Shown here one piece after another: positions 48,324-60,699 of a DNA stretch of 64,000 bases. The position numbers and the translations under genes are program-made. The DNA comes from Pezizomycotina sp. ARF18 (taxonomy: Eukaryota; Ascomycota): NCBI GenBank assembly GCA_002224055.1, contig AZLU01000021.1:248001-312000 (forward strand), read 5' to 3'. The first letter of the stretch is position 1. The number at the start of each line of letters is the position of its first letter. The notes under the pieces were generated by a model. It was not told where the DNA came from, did not search any database, and was given only the letters and a program-made list of their open reading frames with translations.

Positions 48324-50162
48324 ATTTGGAGGTGTTTGGTAGACGATGTGAGTACCGGACTCTGGCGTCTTAAGCTCTAAACGACGGAACGGGATGGATA
48401 AAATGGTTCGAAAGAAGACAGGACAATTGAGGACTCTGCTCAACCGCTTGCGGTAAACGAACGTGGAGAATGGAAGTGACTCTGAGGCTTTTGATCCCGA
48501 ATGAGCACGAACAACGATAACCATGGACAACGTTCAAGGGTCCTTTTTATATACCCTTCTGATCTTTATTCTTTTGTCCAACATTGGACGATCCGAATGG
48601 GGTAACTTTCCTGCGATATTTCTTGTTAAATTGCAACCGCGTTTGAGCAGCAAGCCACACGGCGGAGAGTCTATCAGTATACAGGAACATATTAAATTCG
48701 CTCTCCAGAATCTCCAGGAAACGCCAAAGGGACCCCACCACACGAAATTCCTGCGAAAATATACGGCATGTTATTTAGCCTCATATAAAAAAAAGATCTC
48801 GGGTGGGAAGCGTTTCGCTTCAAGTTAACTGCTTCGCATAGGCAATATCCCGAGAGAGCTGGTTTTGGAATTGCGGGGCGGGCGTTTGCGTTTATTATTA
48901 TTACCAAGACCTACATGCAGATATTTGGATTCATTTACTGTATCGTCGGTTTGCCGGGAAATTCGTTACGTTTTTTTTTTTTTTTTTCTTACGTAAAACG
49001 TGCGCATTCGTTTCGTTCAGATTGGGGATCTCGAGGCTTCTAAACAAGGAGACCCGATCATTTTCCCTTGGTTCGTACGCTAGAAGTTCAGAGGTAACCT
49101 TGGGCTCGGAGCATCAGTTAATATAAATTAATATAAGTTGATATCAATTATACCGTCTTGAGGGTCGCGATCGGCCTCTGTAGACGGAAGCCAGAACGAT
49201 GAGAACTCGGGAAAAATTCGTCGTTTGGATTTTCTCCTCTCAACCCCCCGAAGGAGTGTAGCGGATAATCATAGCGGATAATTATGAACACCAACAAAAA
49301 GGGGTCCTCCTTTTTGTACTGTATTTCGTAACGCCTCCAACGTCAAGGGCTTCAGGAAGCGAACCACTCGCCAACATTCCATGAAAAGGAGACCTGCAGG
49401 GACGGACATTACGGTGGAGTAAAGGGGCTTTCTTGGCCGTGTTTCTATTCAAAATTTTTTTTCGAGATCTTCAAATTTTGTTCTACACCCGTGTACTTAA
49501 ATGGGAAGGCAATCCGGTCTTTATTGCAATGCTGAGCATCGTTGCTCGCAAGGTTCGTCTATGTTTCTCTCTGTGTAATTTTTCCTACGAAATACCCGAC
49601 GCTGATCAGGATCTTCAGGGCTTTTCTCAAGCGATTCGCGTTGATTAAGAGACCCACTTTCAGTGTATCGAGATTTGCAAGACGAGACTGGGGAGACCCC
49701 ACTCGTTGACTGAATATCGCAGGTCAGTGTCGATGATGGCTAAATTGTCTCATCATATAACTGCTGGTAAATTCGCGAAACCTGGAGAACGATATAAATA
49801 GATTGATTGAAATGAAAATTTAATTTTGACTGCTAATCAGCTTTTAGAAAGCCGAAGACATCAATATAGTTAATTAGAAGTCTAATCTAAGGATTTGGTT
49901 AAGGTCATAAAGCGTTAACTGAAGAGTGTGAAGTTTTCTCGTCATGATGATAATCGCAAACATGCTAAAATGAGTGTCTAGTAGATATCCTTTTGTTCCA
50001 CCACAGCCAGAAATGCAAATGGGAGCTATTGTGCCAATACAGAACATGAATGGAGAAGATGAATTAAGATAGTTTCGCCGTAACTTCTGACCTTACTGCG
50101 AGTGCTCGGAGGTAGTATGTATATTAAAAATTACTTAGTTGTCAAGTGCCGACAACTCGAAA
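48324..50162. other. Intergenic, no gene recognised
   Basis: Promoter of the DIIRR gene and 3' flank of the His/Gly/Pro-rich gene. A T-run lies at about 48970-48987. No domain was recognised in short frames. Confidence 0.45.
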
Positions 50163-51108
50163 TCAGAACGGAGACCCCAGAGATGTTTTAGTAGCTAACG
50201 TAACATTGTTCTGGTAAGGCGGCGGGCTAGTCTTGTAAGGACCGGCACCACCGTGGTACTGGCCAAAGTTTGTGCTCGTGCCACCGTGTTGGGACTTCTC
50301 GTGCTGCTTGTTCCTGTAATGGCCGGACTGGCCGTTGTGTCCATACTTCTTGTCATCATCGCAGTCCTCTTCCTGGTTGTGCTTGTAGTTATGCGGAGCG
50401 GGCTGGTGCTTAGGCTTCTGGTACTTCGATTGCTCCGGGTGTCTGTAGCCGGCGTACCGTACGATTCACTGCGGCGGTGGTTATTTCCGTAGTGGACTTC
50501 CGTAGGCTTCTGCTGGGGCTTCTGGTGCTCGTACTGCTTATGCTCTTCGTGGTAGTGGTTCACCGGCTTCTTGTGCTTCTCTTCGTGGTACTCAGGGCCA
50601 CCATGTCTATACTTGCTGTCATCGTCGCAGTCCTCATCCCCTTGTTGTGATAGTTATGCGGAGGGGCGGGCCTGTGGTTCGGCTTCTGATCCTGGTAATG
50701 CTGGTTGTTGTTGTTCTCGTAAGTGTAGCTGCGGCGGTAATACATCGTCGGGCCGTTGCTGTGGCTGCTAGACTGGCCCTGGTGGGGGTTTCCTCCGTGG
50801 TAAGGACCGAAGTTGTGAGGCTGCTGGCCGTGGTTGTACTGGTTACCATAATTACCGTGAGGACGCCTGTTCTTGTCTTTCTCGTCGTCGCAGTCTTCGT
50901 CCTTGCCGTGGCCGTTAGGGCCCCTGTGAGGTGGCTGTGGGTGATGTACAGGGCTCCCGCCATGGTAGTTACTGCCGTGCGGCGGCTGCGGATGGACAAT
51001 GACGCCACCGTTAGCGCCGTTTTGGCCGTAGCCGGGAGCTTGGCCGTAGGTCGGGGCCGCGGAAGCGGCGGCGATGAGAGCGGAGAGAGCGATGATCGAG
51101 GCCTTCAT
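50163..51108 (-). CDS. Secreted His/Gly/Pro/Asn-rich repeat protein with CDD boxes
   Basis: ATG 51108 gives a signal peptide (MKASIIALSALIAAASA-APTYGQ). The mature part is low complexity: PGYGQNGANGG, HPQPPHGSNYHGG, HNFGPYHGGNPHQGQSS, and YENNNNQHYQDQKPNHRP. An acidic box with a single Cys recurs three times, roughly every 270 bases: KDEDCDDEKDKN (about 50900), GDEDCDDxSKYRHGG (about 50625) and QEEDCDDDKKYGHNGQ (about 50365), each preceded by a PHNYxxN-type stretch in the last two copies. The protein ends FGQYHGGAGPYKTSPPPYQN and stops at 50163. His-rich/acidic composition suggests metal or wall interaction, but that is inference. Frame jumps near 50630 and 50450. There is no Kex2 ladder. Confidence 0.75.
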
Positions 51109-52877
51109 TTTGAAAATTATTGAAGTCTTGGAAGTGAACGTAAATTTTGAAGTGCCGCTGTTAAGAGTGTCTTCGAGACTTTTCAAAGAAAGGAATGCGT
51201 TAAGGAAAAGAACGTAAAGAGCCGTGAAGGAGCTGGATATCTATCTAGAACGAATGTAGATGTTCGTGATGATGATGATGATGGAGAAGAGAAGCTCTGG
51301 GAGGTGGACTCACGGTCTCTTTATAACAATTTTACGCCAGGCTTCAAGAAGATGACACCCTTGAGACGTTCCTTCATCATCACTCTAGCTTTAGCTTATC
51401 CGAGTTCCCGTTGTTCTATGACGACCGCATGAGTCTGGGCGGTTTTCCGAGAACCGGATTGGCATGCCATAGGCTTACGCTTGTAACATCCGGATCGACA
51501 ACGCTCGGTGGTTCCTATCACGCTCTTGTTCCCGTTTCCGTATTAGTTTCTGTCGATACAAATCTTTCTTAAGTCAGAAAGATCAAGGTTCAGCCCTACG
51601 ATAGATAGCTTGTTCTCTCAAATGTCCTTTGCATAGTTTCTGTTTTCTGCACGAGTGTCTAATTGCAGAGTGCTGAAACATGCATGAAATGCCGTTGTCC
51701 CGAATCACCGCCGGTAAACGATAAGCCCCTCAACAGCATGGTGTACGCGTCAGCTGTCAGCAGAGATCATGTAGGGGAATTCGGTTAACCGTGTCATGAA
51801 ACAGCATCCAGCGTTTTTTTTTTTTTTTTTCCTCCATGAACCGAAACGAGCTGCCACGAGCCGAAATCCGACCAAGTTGAGAGCAGGAATGACACGAGAG
51901 TCGTGATATCACAAAAATTAGACCATACCCATACATAAACCGACAGCTAGAGCACAAGCAATAATTTTGAAGATTCAGCTGTGATTGGGGAGGATGCCAA
52001 TACGCGATAGCTACCCTTGCAAAAGTGTTGGCGGATGTTTCGTAAAACACGTGCAGAATTAAGTTATGCTAAAGAAACTGATACGAGAACCCCATGTCCT
52101 CTTTTGCGTCAGCGGCGAACGTTTGCTGCGGCACTTGGATGGGTTGCCCGCGCGATACTTACACCATCCAATAGTTTCTTTCGTGACCCTACAAAGACTC
52201 ACGATCCTCCGGTTCGGCTGATATCCTGAGTCATCGTTACGGACCTGAATAAATCAGTAGTTTGCATAGCTTGGTATAAAACAGACAGCGAGATACCATT
52301 AGATACTAATTTCTTTCATTAGGCCTCAGAAGGGCAAGGTCAATCTTGTATTTTATTGAATACCATCACCGCCACAGACCGATGTGACTCGTCTATATAT
52401 GCGTGTCAAAGGCCACAGGCTTCCTACTAACACTACGCGCCTTTACAGTTATCGATAGACATCAAGCTACAGGCGAGTACTTTAAAGCATATAGCTACAT
52501 GTATCGCGCCGCTATCAACGCCTGAGGAGGAGGCTCAAAAATCTCCATACATTTTCCATTGGGTTTGCTTCGCGGAGAATTCGCTGAATTTTAACCCGCA
52601 AGGTTGAGTCAGCCTCTGACGAGCAACCTTACAAAAAGTCTTATCAGTTTCCCACCGTCCCACGGATGCCATCGTCATCATACAACCAACATCTCAGAGA
52701 ACTTATAATCCAGTTTCAACTATTTTTGGGCTCCTCGAGAGCCGGTAATCATCACAAACTTTCGGAAGGTAAATTATAAAGCAGCTCGGGAGTCTGTATC
52801 GTACTTACGGAAAGAGATAGCTTGCTGACCGTTGACAGTAACAGTTAACAGCCAAGAGATCCGAAACAATTCGCGCC
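51109..52877. other. Intergenic, no gene recognised
   Basis: 1.8 kb divergent promoter region. A T-run lies at about 51814-51830, with a GAT triplet stretch near 51265-51285. No gene was recognised. Confidence 0.45.
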
Positions 52878-53573
52878 ATGGCCTTCTTCTCGATGTTATT
52901 CCACGAGGCCCCGACGGAGGACCCGCTGCCATGGGACCAACCTCCTGATAATTCCGTGAGTTCTCATCTAGATCCTAGACTTCCTCAAGTGATGCAATTT
53001 CACGGAACAATTATGCATTATGCCTTGTCTTCTGTCATTGTTCCATTGTTTCGGTCAGCAGTCAAATCCGAGCTCCCTGACACCTATCTCTAAATCTATT
53101 TTAAACATTCTCACGATTGCTTGGAATCTAATGTGAACGAGACTAGCTGCTAACACATTGTCTTATACTGTACGTCAGTCCCGTATTATTCCAGTTCCGC
53201 CGTGGGCAGACGATGACGATGATCAGGATTCCGACCACGAAGAATACGACGGTCGCTCCTACTATCACTATCTGGGAAACAATGTCAATGCTGATGAGCA
53301 ACGGCAGACTTCGGGTGAGTCCTTTCCGAGATTTTTTATGCGTTAGTTCTTACGTTTCGCAAATTGACCTTGGGTATATCAGGCGAACCCGTTCCGAACG
53401 ACGCAGACTTAACTCCACGTTCGACTGAGACTGCTTCCGAATCCAATCAGCCCGCGCAAAATACAGACGGAACGGACGCTATAGCTGCTCGACCGCCGGA
53501 GGAACAGGAGTCGAAAGGCGAAGGCAATCAACCCTCCGTAGAAGTAACCAACCCTGAAATTTCTACGGCTTGA
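52878..53573 (+). CDS. Acidic disordered protein of unknown function
   Basis: Three exons join without any frame jump: 52878-52955 (MAFFSMLFHEAPTEDPLPWD), 53179-53314 (SRIIPVPPWADDDDDQDSDH and YYHYLGNNVNADEQRQTSG) and 53383-53573 (EPVPNDADLTPRSTETASES to VEVTNPEISTA). Introns: 223 nt (GTGAGT, GCTAAC branch, GTCAG) and 68 nt (GTGAGT to ATCAG). The product is about 135 residues, Asp/Glu/Pro/Ser-rich, with no transmembrane segment and no clear signal peptide. It is the only tidy multi-exon gene in the window that needs no base change. The family is not recognised. Confidence 0.65.
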
Positions 53574-54617
53574 GCATTTTTTCTTTTTATTTCCATCCCG
53601 CTCAATAGGCTTTTTTCTTTCTCTTTTGTTAGGGTTAACATACGGAGTTCTTGATTATTGCTGTTCCTATCCTCGCATTACTGCCACCGTTGCATGCTGC
53701 TTTGTTGACTTCTTTTACTGCTTTCCAACGCTTTTTGCCATGCTTTATTCATCCTTAGAGATTTGCTAGATCATTCGGATTCATTCGATTTAATTATAAA
53801 TATATCGGAGAGTATTTGGGATTTCTTAAATACTTTTTTCATTCTTATATCGGGCCCGCAAAGCTTCTCAAACATTGCGATCGCCTTTGCACGGCTCTAC
53901 ATATCTCAAGGTTTTGTTATTCTACACTGCTGCCAACAGCTTTAACATATCGATTATTTCAACATCCAATTCACTAGTACATATGACGCTTTCATTGTTT
54001 TAGTAGGATTTATCGCTTGCCTCCCTGGCCTAGGAGAGCCCAGTCGTCAAACGGGCGTAACTTCGTTTCTACATCTGTGGACATTTTCTTTGCTACGAAA
54101 CTTATTCCGGATGGGACAATATTATTATAATGATAGCTGTTCAGTTTATACGCACTGCATGTGCCATAACTTAACAACGCAATGTAAGGAAGATCCAAAA
54201 CCTCAGAATACTACAGCCATGCGGTCACAGTCGTGGGCATGGCCGTACTTGACTTATAGTCTATTACATTGGCACAAATATTTAGCTAAATATGTATATA
54301 TGGTCATAGCTTGCCAAAGTAGCCTTGGAAGGAAAAGGAATTTTTTTTTAAAAAAAAAACCAGGTGGTTTACATAACTCTTTCAAACCTGAAGCAATGAA
54401 TGGGGGTCTTTAGTGTTGTTTCAAGACTTGGTCTTGTCTGGCCTTTCAAGCGGGAACAACAAAGAATCAAATATTGAAAACTTAAACTGGTTTATAGAGA
54501 AGTAAGATAGTACTTAAATTAGACCTCATCACCCTCTATAATCCGTGAGTACTGTATATCTCATCACTCCTTGGTCGAGTCCAATTACAAAAATATCATA
54601 ATATAAAAATTGCTCAA
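53574..54617. other. Intergenic, no gene recognised
   Basis: AT-rich, with an A/T junction run near 54341-54359. No gene was recognised. Confidence 0.45.
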
Positions 54618-55526
54618 ATGATGATGATATTGTCTTTATACATTTGGATCTTGACTATATCAATCATCGCACTTCAACTTCGCACACGTTGTGCCGCTAC
54701 TGGAAAGGGTAGACGGGCCGGCGCAATGTATCACAAGATGGGGTAAGTTTCTCTAATATAAACGATATTTACGAACGAGCCCGATTCCATTTTATATTTC
54801 TATAGTTACGAACTTGAAGTTGTCCACAATTCCTATTATGCGCGTCATGGATGCATGAACGCTAATCGAATTTAACAAGATAGTGCACCGCGCAAAATGA
54901 TTGCTGCCAGGTTCCCAGCGAGTTTCTGAGTTGCGTCTTGCCCGGCGCGGGTGGTGGGAACAGGGGCTTTTGCAAACCTACCTCTTCTCCCTCGAGCACT
55001 TACAGTACCACTCCGATACGGGCTACCACCACGCATACCCCAGTGAACTCGACCCCAATAGTCGCTCCGTCGCCACTCCAGACTCGGACCCAGTTGTCAG
55101 CTCGCATGCGGCGTCAACCCACACTTAGTCTCATAAAACTTCAAAACCTCACTCGTCAACCAAAACCTCGAAATCTCACTCGTCCGCCACAACCTCAAAA
55201 TCTCGCTCGTCGACTCGGACCTCAAGCACGTGCACGGAGTCTTCTTCGACTACGATGAAAACGACTCCGAAACCAATAATCACTCCGAAGCCGACACCTA
55301 ACTGGCCAGCAGTGCCGAAGGAGTCATCGTGCACGAGCGCTGACTCAGGTATGCTTTATCTTTATCTTCTGATACTACTCCCTTACTTGATATTCTCGCT
55401 AACAATTCTTCTTCAGTAATCTCGAACGGCTGCTGTACAAATACCGAAGCTTGCTGGGGAAATGAGCAATCTACTTAGATTTGCTGGAACGTCTCGGTCG
55501 GAACGCAGCCCGTACCCTTCAGTTAG
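54618..55526 (+). CDS. Cysteine-rich secreted protein, two Cys modules with Ser/Thr linker
   Basis: ATG 54618 gives a hydrophobic leader (MMMILSLYIWILTISIIALQ). After an intron region, Cys module 1 begins at about 54882: C-x5-CC-x8-C-x12-C (CTAQNDCCQ, LSCVLPGAGGGNRGFC). A Ser/Thr/Lys/Pro linker follows (SHKTSKPHSSTKTSKSHSS; MKTTPKPIITPKPTP). An intron at 55349-55417 splits module 2, CTSADS-VISNGCCTNTEACW, and a short tail ends PVPFS at 55526. Module 1 aligns residue for residue in its key positions with the gene at 63346-64000, and both have an intron just before the module. The spacing suggests a small disulfide-knotted fold (inferred). It is presumably secreted. The reading frame is not continuous as given. 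Confidence 0.6.
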
Positions 55527-56065
55527 TCGCCAGGAAAATATGGGCCGCCGTTTATCGGTGGTTTTTAACGTCTGGCTATGAATAAAAGTAGTGATGTGAA
55601 GTATCAAAATGTCATGCCGCCGGATTGATTCAACTATACTCTAGAAAGATCCTCAAAAATATGAAATATATAGACACGACGGAAAAATCCTATAACTTTA
55701 TCTCTGCAACGTGTATGTGCCATGTCGCGTCGATATCCAGTCGGAAGTCGGGCACTATGACTCCGACTTGTGTAGCCTGGTAATTCAAATACTGTCATAT
55801 TCGGCCGAGTCTCAGTTCGATCGTTACCACCTGGTAGGCTTTAGGGTATCGGCATTCTTTATCCATTTCATTTCCCGTTATTCATGTACGCGTGTATGAT
55901 CCGTGGATAGTAGCATCAGCTCAGATGCGAGACTTTCGCGGGGTAGATATATAAGAGGTCTCGTAAAGTATCGGTGTAAGCAGATATAATTGCATATATT
56001 CGTCCTAAGCTATCATTACGATTGACAACTTAAATCGAATCCAAGACGTCCACATAACAATAGAA
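55527..56065. other. Intergenic, no gene recognised
   Basis: AT-rich spacer and promoter of the NAD(P)-binding protein gene. A TATATAAG site lies at about 55948. Confidence 0.45.
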
Positions 56066-56933
56066 ATGCCTACGATAGCGGTACTCTTGGGCACGTCGCG
56101 TACCGGCAGCGAGATTATCTTATCGGCCCTTCGCGATTCCTCCGCTTCGTACAGGGTCCATGCCGTCGTTCGCTCAACCCCAAATTTTACCAGATGCATC
56201 CACAGTATTCGCCATCGAATGCAAACGTACCACCGAATCTTTTCGTCCACGCGGTCGATTTTACATATCCGAAAACGCTAGAACCAGCCCTACAAGACGC
56301 AGATACAATCTTTATATCAGTCGGCGGCGACGAGTTCAGACACCCGTGCACAATCTCACTTGACGTCACTGCATCAACGCTGGCTTGTATCGCTTCTCTA
56401 CCCAAGCGCGATAAAAAGTCGAAGATAGTGTTACTATCCGCGGGCTGGGTCAATAAGGGATTCCAACGCACTTCGCGAGGACCGCACACTTCATCGAACA
56501 AACATTTTTCGGTGGCCGATGTACGATCTGCGACTTGCGCAGCAGCTGCTGGAAAAGTTCTCAGATCTCGTGGAAGCGATATTCGTTCAGCCGGGTATGC
56601 TGGTGAGCGGAGAGAGGACGGAGAAATGGAGATAAAGGAAATATGGGGTGATAATCATAACCCATTAACTTATGCAGATTTGGCAGATGCGATGCTAGCG
56701 ATCGGAGCTGGTGCTATGTTGGAAACTCTGTTGAAGATTCTGATAAGAGGAGCATGGAATTAACGGCGGTCTCATTGGTCAAGCCTAATGTTCCGTGGAA
56801 AGATAGGAAGTCTCAATTGGAGGTGATGAGGTTTTTCATCGGGCAGAAGATATTGTTACCGTTGACTAAGTATCTCTTCTTTCTCGCTGTCGGAATTGCG
56901 ATTGGAGGACTTAAATGGCAGCGAAAGGGATAA
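56066..56933 (+). CDS. NAD(P)-binding Rossmann (NmrA/SDR-like) protein with C-terminal membrane anchor
   Basis: ATG 56066: MPTIAVLLGTSRTGSEIILS places a glycine-rich dinucleotide motif at the extreme N-terminus, followed by YRVHAVVRS, FVHAVDFTYPKTLEPALQDA-DTIFISVGG and KIVLLSAGWVNKGFQ, the order seen in NmrA-like and atypical SDR proteins. After a frame jump the protein continues PMYDLRLAQQLLEKFSDLVE, IFVQPGMLVSGERT, ADLADAMLAIGAG, VSLVKPNVPWKDRK, then a hydrophobic end (LPLTKYLFFLAVGIAIGG-LKW), stop at 56931-56933. Length is about 290. Such proteins use NAD(P)H for redox or sensing; the substrate is unknown. Jumps near 56180, 56470-56520 and 56720. The last fits a G-run one base short. Confidence 0.8.
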
Positions 56934-57852
56934 GAATCAGTGGATGGCAAGCTATCATAAGTAAATAGTGATATCGGTCACTATGCGATTGGAGTTTGAA
57001 CACTATTAAGGCTCACTGAGATCGTGAATCAGAATATATCCATTGAAATAAGTTGGTATAAGATTGAGTAGAACAAGGAAGAAAATATTCTACTCGTGAA
57101 ATGCTCTCTAAAGCGTGCACGAAGTCGTCAGAGACGTTGAACCAAATTCTAAACCGCTTGTGGCAGAGAATTAGTCTCGCTAGTAAGATGAATTGACCAC
57201 GAATTGACCGCTTCGCTAGCCTTGATTAATGCATCAGTATCCTGTAGTTCAGAATTGCCCTGAGCGGTGTCGCTTATAGCCTCCCGAAGTCCAAGAGACG
57301 TTTCCATGCCTGACACGCCGGCTAAAATCGGGATTTACCTGGAAAAGAGACATCCCTTCGCGCTTTGAACTGTCTATAACCTTGCGCTATACCTATTGCG
57401 ATGTAGCTGCATCGTCTAACGTTTGCTAACAGCTGCACGTTACCCTGGGATGAGTTTCTATTATAAATTGAAACTCCTGGGAGAACGTGATTTTGCGGGG
57501 TTGAGTCTGTTGAGGCCATGCATGCGTGGGGCACTGGGCATGAGCGGGGTTTATCCGAAAAAATCGCCGTCGCTCCTTACGAAAGTATCGATCACGGATA
57601 GGGGAGTAAACGGTTGATTATCTGTACGTTAATCCCTTAGAGGGGTTTTTTTAAATTGTGTCTATAAATGTCAGTACATGGCCGCCGACCGTAAAATATA
57701 CTTACATTACTACTAGAACACCAACACAAAGTTTCTCCATCGTGAAAGCTAACATACCTCATACCTCAAATTCAAACCATAGTTACTCTCTTGTTACAGC
57801 TTTCAAAGGTCCTCAAGAACGAAACAATCGATCCAGCTACTCAGATTGAAAG
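56934..57852. other. Intergenic, promoter of hydrolase
   Basis: No gene was recognised. The upstream flank of the hydrolase is AC-rich just before its ATG. Confidence 0.5.
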
Positions 57853-59050
57853 ATGGCAGACAAGCTCGCCGCCGATGTCGAGGGGCTAAAGATCTCCGGC
57901 GAAGGTGTCAAGGCCTTCAAGCTCGGTGACTTCAAACTGCAATCTGGCAGGTCCTCGAGAACGCACACATCGCTTACAAGACCTACGGCGACTTTTCGAA
58001 GCCTGCAATCGTCTATCCGACCTGGTTCTCTGGCTGTAAGTTCCCTTTCGAGATATTCTCTCGCGTTATTCGCTTATGTTAACCCTACTACTCTTACCTA
58101 TCCTCCTATAGTGATATCCGACAACGAATGGCTCATCGGTGACGACAAAGCGCTGAACCGGCCGACTTACTACATCATCGTCCCCGCAATGTTCGGAAAC
58201 GGCCAGTCCACCGCCCCCTCGAACTCCTCCAGCGTCCTTTTCCCTCAATTTACCCTCTACGACGACGTTAAGGCGCAATACCTGCTCGTCACGGAACACC
58301 TGGGCGTCAAGCACCTTCGCATGGTTCTCGGCTGGTCTATGGGCGCGCAGCAGACGTACCAATGGTCCGTACAGTACCCCGATATGATGGACCTCATTGT
58401 CCCTTTGCGGATCCGCGAAGACGAGCGTCCACAACTATGTTTCCTCGAGGGCGTGAAGAGTGCGCTGGTCTCTCCGATCAACGCCGGCGCAGACCCAAAG
58501 GATAAAAAGACGTGGGAGGCCGGATTGAAAGCCTTCGGTAGGGTTTATGCGGGTTGGGGCTTCAGCCAGGATTGGTGGAGGCAGAAGGAGTATTTGAAGC
58601 TGGGCTATAAAGACCTCGAGGATCACTTTGTCAACTTTTGGGAGAAGTGGGCTTTGAGTAAAGGTTCGTCGATTTATAAGACCAAGCCTGATGTTTTACG
58701 CGGCTAGGCAATGCTGACTTTCGGCTCGGATTCATGTACCAGACCCCGAAAATCTTCTCTGCATGCTGGACACTTGGCAGAATGGTGACTGCTCGAAGCA
58801 AGAGCCGTTCAACGGCGATTTCAAAGCAGCTATGGCGTCAATAAAAGCTAAAGCTCTGGTCCTTCCGGGAAAGACAGACTTGTACTTTCCGCCTGAGGAT
58901 TCCATGCTCGAATTCGAGGCCATGACGACGCATGCGTCCGTCGAACCGTTTCCGAGCAACTGGGGACACTGGGCTGGCGGACCAGGGACGAATCCTGTGG
59001 ATGTCAAATGGCTCGATGCTAAATTGAAGGATTTCCTGGCAAAACAATAA
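57853..59050 (+). CDS. Homoserine O-acetyltransferase-like alpha/beta hydrolase
   Basis: Exons 57853-58035, 58112-58663 and 58743-59050, with introns GTAAGT to TATAG and GTTCGT (GCTGAC branch) to CCAG; both joins are in frame (GD-x-NEWLIG; SK-DPENLLCMLDTWQNGD). Start MADKLAADVEGLKISGEG. Family landmarks: FKLGDFKLQSG, AYKTYGDFSKPAIVYPTWFS, YYIIVPAMFGNGQSTAPSNS, nucleophile Ser in VLGWSMGAQQTYQWSVQYP, GFSQDWWRQKEYLKLGYKDL, acid Asp in LVLPGKTDLYFPPEDS, catalytic His in PFPSNWGHWAGGPG. This is the full triad of the homoserine acetyltransferase (MET2/MetX-like) superfamily. The acyl acceptor is not certain, since many fungal members act elsewhere than in Met synthesis. Three homopolymers one base short (near 57947, 58404 and 58440) cause the frame jumps; the gene is otherwise complete at about 370 residues. 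Confidence 0.92.
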
Positions 59051-59125
59051 TGATCATTCTCGGTTCCTGTATACTCTATAGCACTTTAAACGCAGGAAGG
59101 GGCAATTTATATTTACTGTTATAGT

Positions 59126-59157
<32 letters not shown>

Positions 59158-60699
59158 GTCTGCTTCATCTTCAAGGATAGATGGCAGCATTCTGGACACG
59201 TAAATAGGGTGATCCAGAGGATTATAACGTCCTGCTATAGCTAATTATCTAGCTAGCTAGTACATCAAGATCGTCTTGACCACAGTCTGGACATTTTTTT
59301 TGTCAGGACTAGAAATAGACGAAGGTAGTATTCATAGATATTGATAGTATTAGAGAAGTCTGTAGGCCAATCCACTTGCAGAAATTGCCCTTGGAGAAAT
59401 GGGTCCTAGAGCACATAAACCAAATCATTTTTTAAACAGCAATAAGGCACTTTGTGGTTAAATTAAGGCTTGAAAACTATCTCGTGATCCGTGATCTTAG
59501 GCACGAGACGCATTGTGGTCGATTTAGAACACTCATAACAGGGCACCGACAATTCCACGGTAATATCGATTATCCGGAAGAATGGCTCCACTCGATATTA
59601 TCCAGAACCAAAATCTTGGGTTCCAGATCGACAACGCTAGACGTTTGCGCTTTTCTACTTCAAGGAAGAGTTGCAGGGCAGAAGATATTGTTCACCCCTG
59701 GGTGCTATGTGCGCCTGCATGCACCGTTGATTTATTTTTTCCCGCATGTTGACAGGCAGCTGTCAAATTCTTCAATCTCCGATTAAGCATCTAGATTGAA
59801 TTTTCTGACAATGAATACAGGTTAATCATACGATCGGTTTGGACGATTCGAGATCATTCAAGAAGCACCGGAACCTCTTCATCATGAATTATCAGTCAAG
59901 CTATATTTAGAACAAATGCATACTCACGGTTTAAAATACATTTGACTGCATGGCTTGACGGCGTCGAACGAGGGTTTCTCGCCAGTGAAAGTTGCGCAGC
60001 GGGAGACAAGCGTGTTTCCAAGGGCCTAGACGAATCTCTTGCAGCTTTTCTTTGCTTTTCGCTTCCTCTCGAGGTGTGGTAGACTAACCTTTCTGGGGGG
60101 AAACAGGCTAGCCTGAACTTATCTGATGCTGTATGTTTCCCAATTGTTCTTCATACTACATTGTCAGCGTGATCCATTTACTGTCACACCGACGTAACGG
60201 AACGGAATTTTTTTAAATACGGTCCCGTGAAAAGGGTTCAAACGTGCACCTTTTCTACCTTTGTTGCATCGATAGCGGATCTCAGAGCTCAGCTAGCAAG
60301 AGTCTTATATAAGAGAAACAATATCGGACTTCCAACTGGAAATCATTTGCCACAAACTGTCCACGCTAAGGGCTAGTTTAATTGCCTGTTGAGTCCTGAC
60401 AGATCGGTTCTAGAAACGTTGAACGAAAGGAAACCCTTACCGTACGGAACATTTTTACCGAGAGCTGGGAAAGATACACAAAAAGGCGAGAGTTAAAGCC
60501 TGTCACACACCCTCCCTAATCCATCGAAGCACAGCTTTGCCCCCGAGCCAAATAGCCCCGCATTCAGCTTCTCTCCCTTCTCTTTTTGTTTAACATGTCC
60601 GTATTATAACCCTTTTTTCTCTATCAGTCTCTATCAGTCTATTAATTGAAACCAATTTAAACATCGACTGATCGTTGCGTATTCCGGATTTTATAACAA
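59051..60699. other. Intergenic, no gene recognised
   Basis: Contains a T29 run at 59129-59157 just after the hydrolase stop. An open frame at 59454-59786 has no recognised domain. Confidence 0.45.
59129..59157 (+). repeat. T29 homopolymer
   Basis: 29 consecutive T, about 80 bases downstream of the hydrolase stop codon. Confidence 0.9.
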
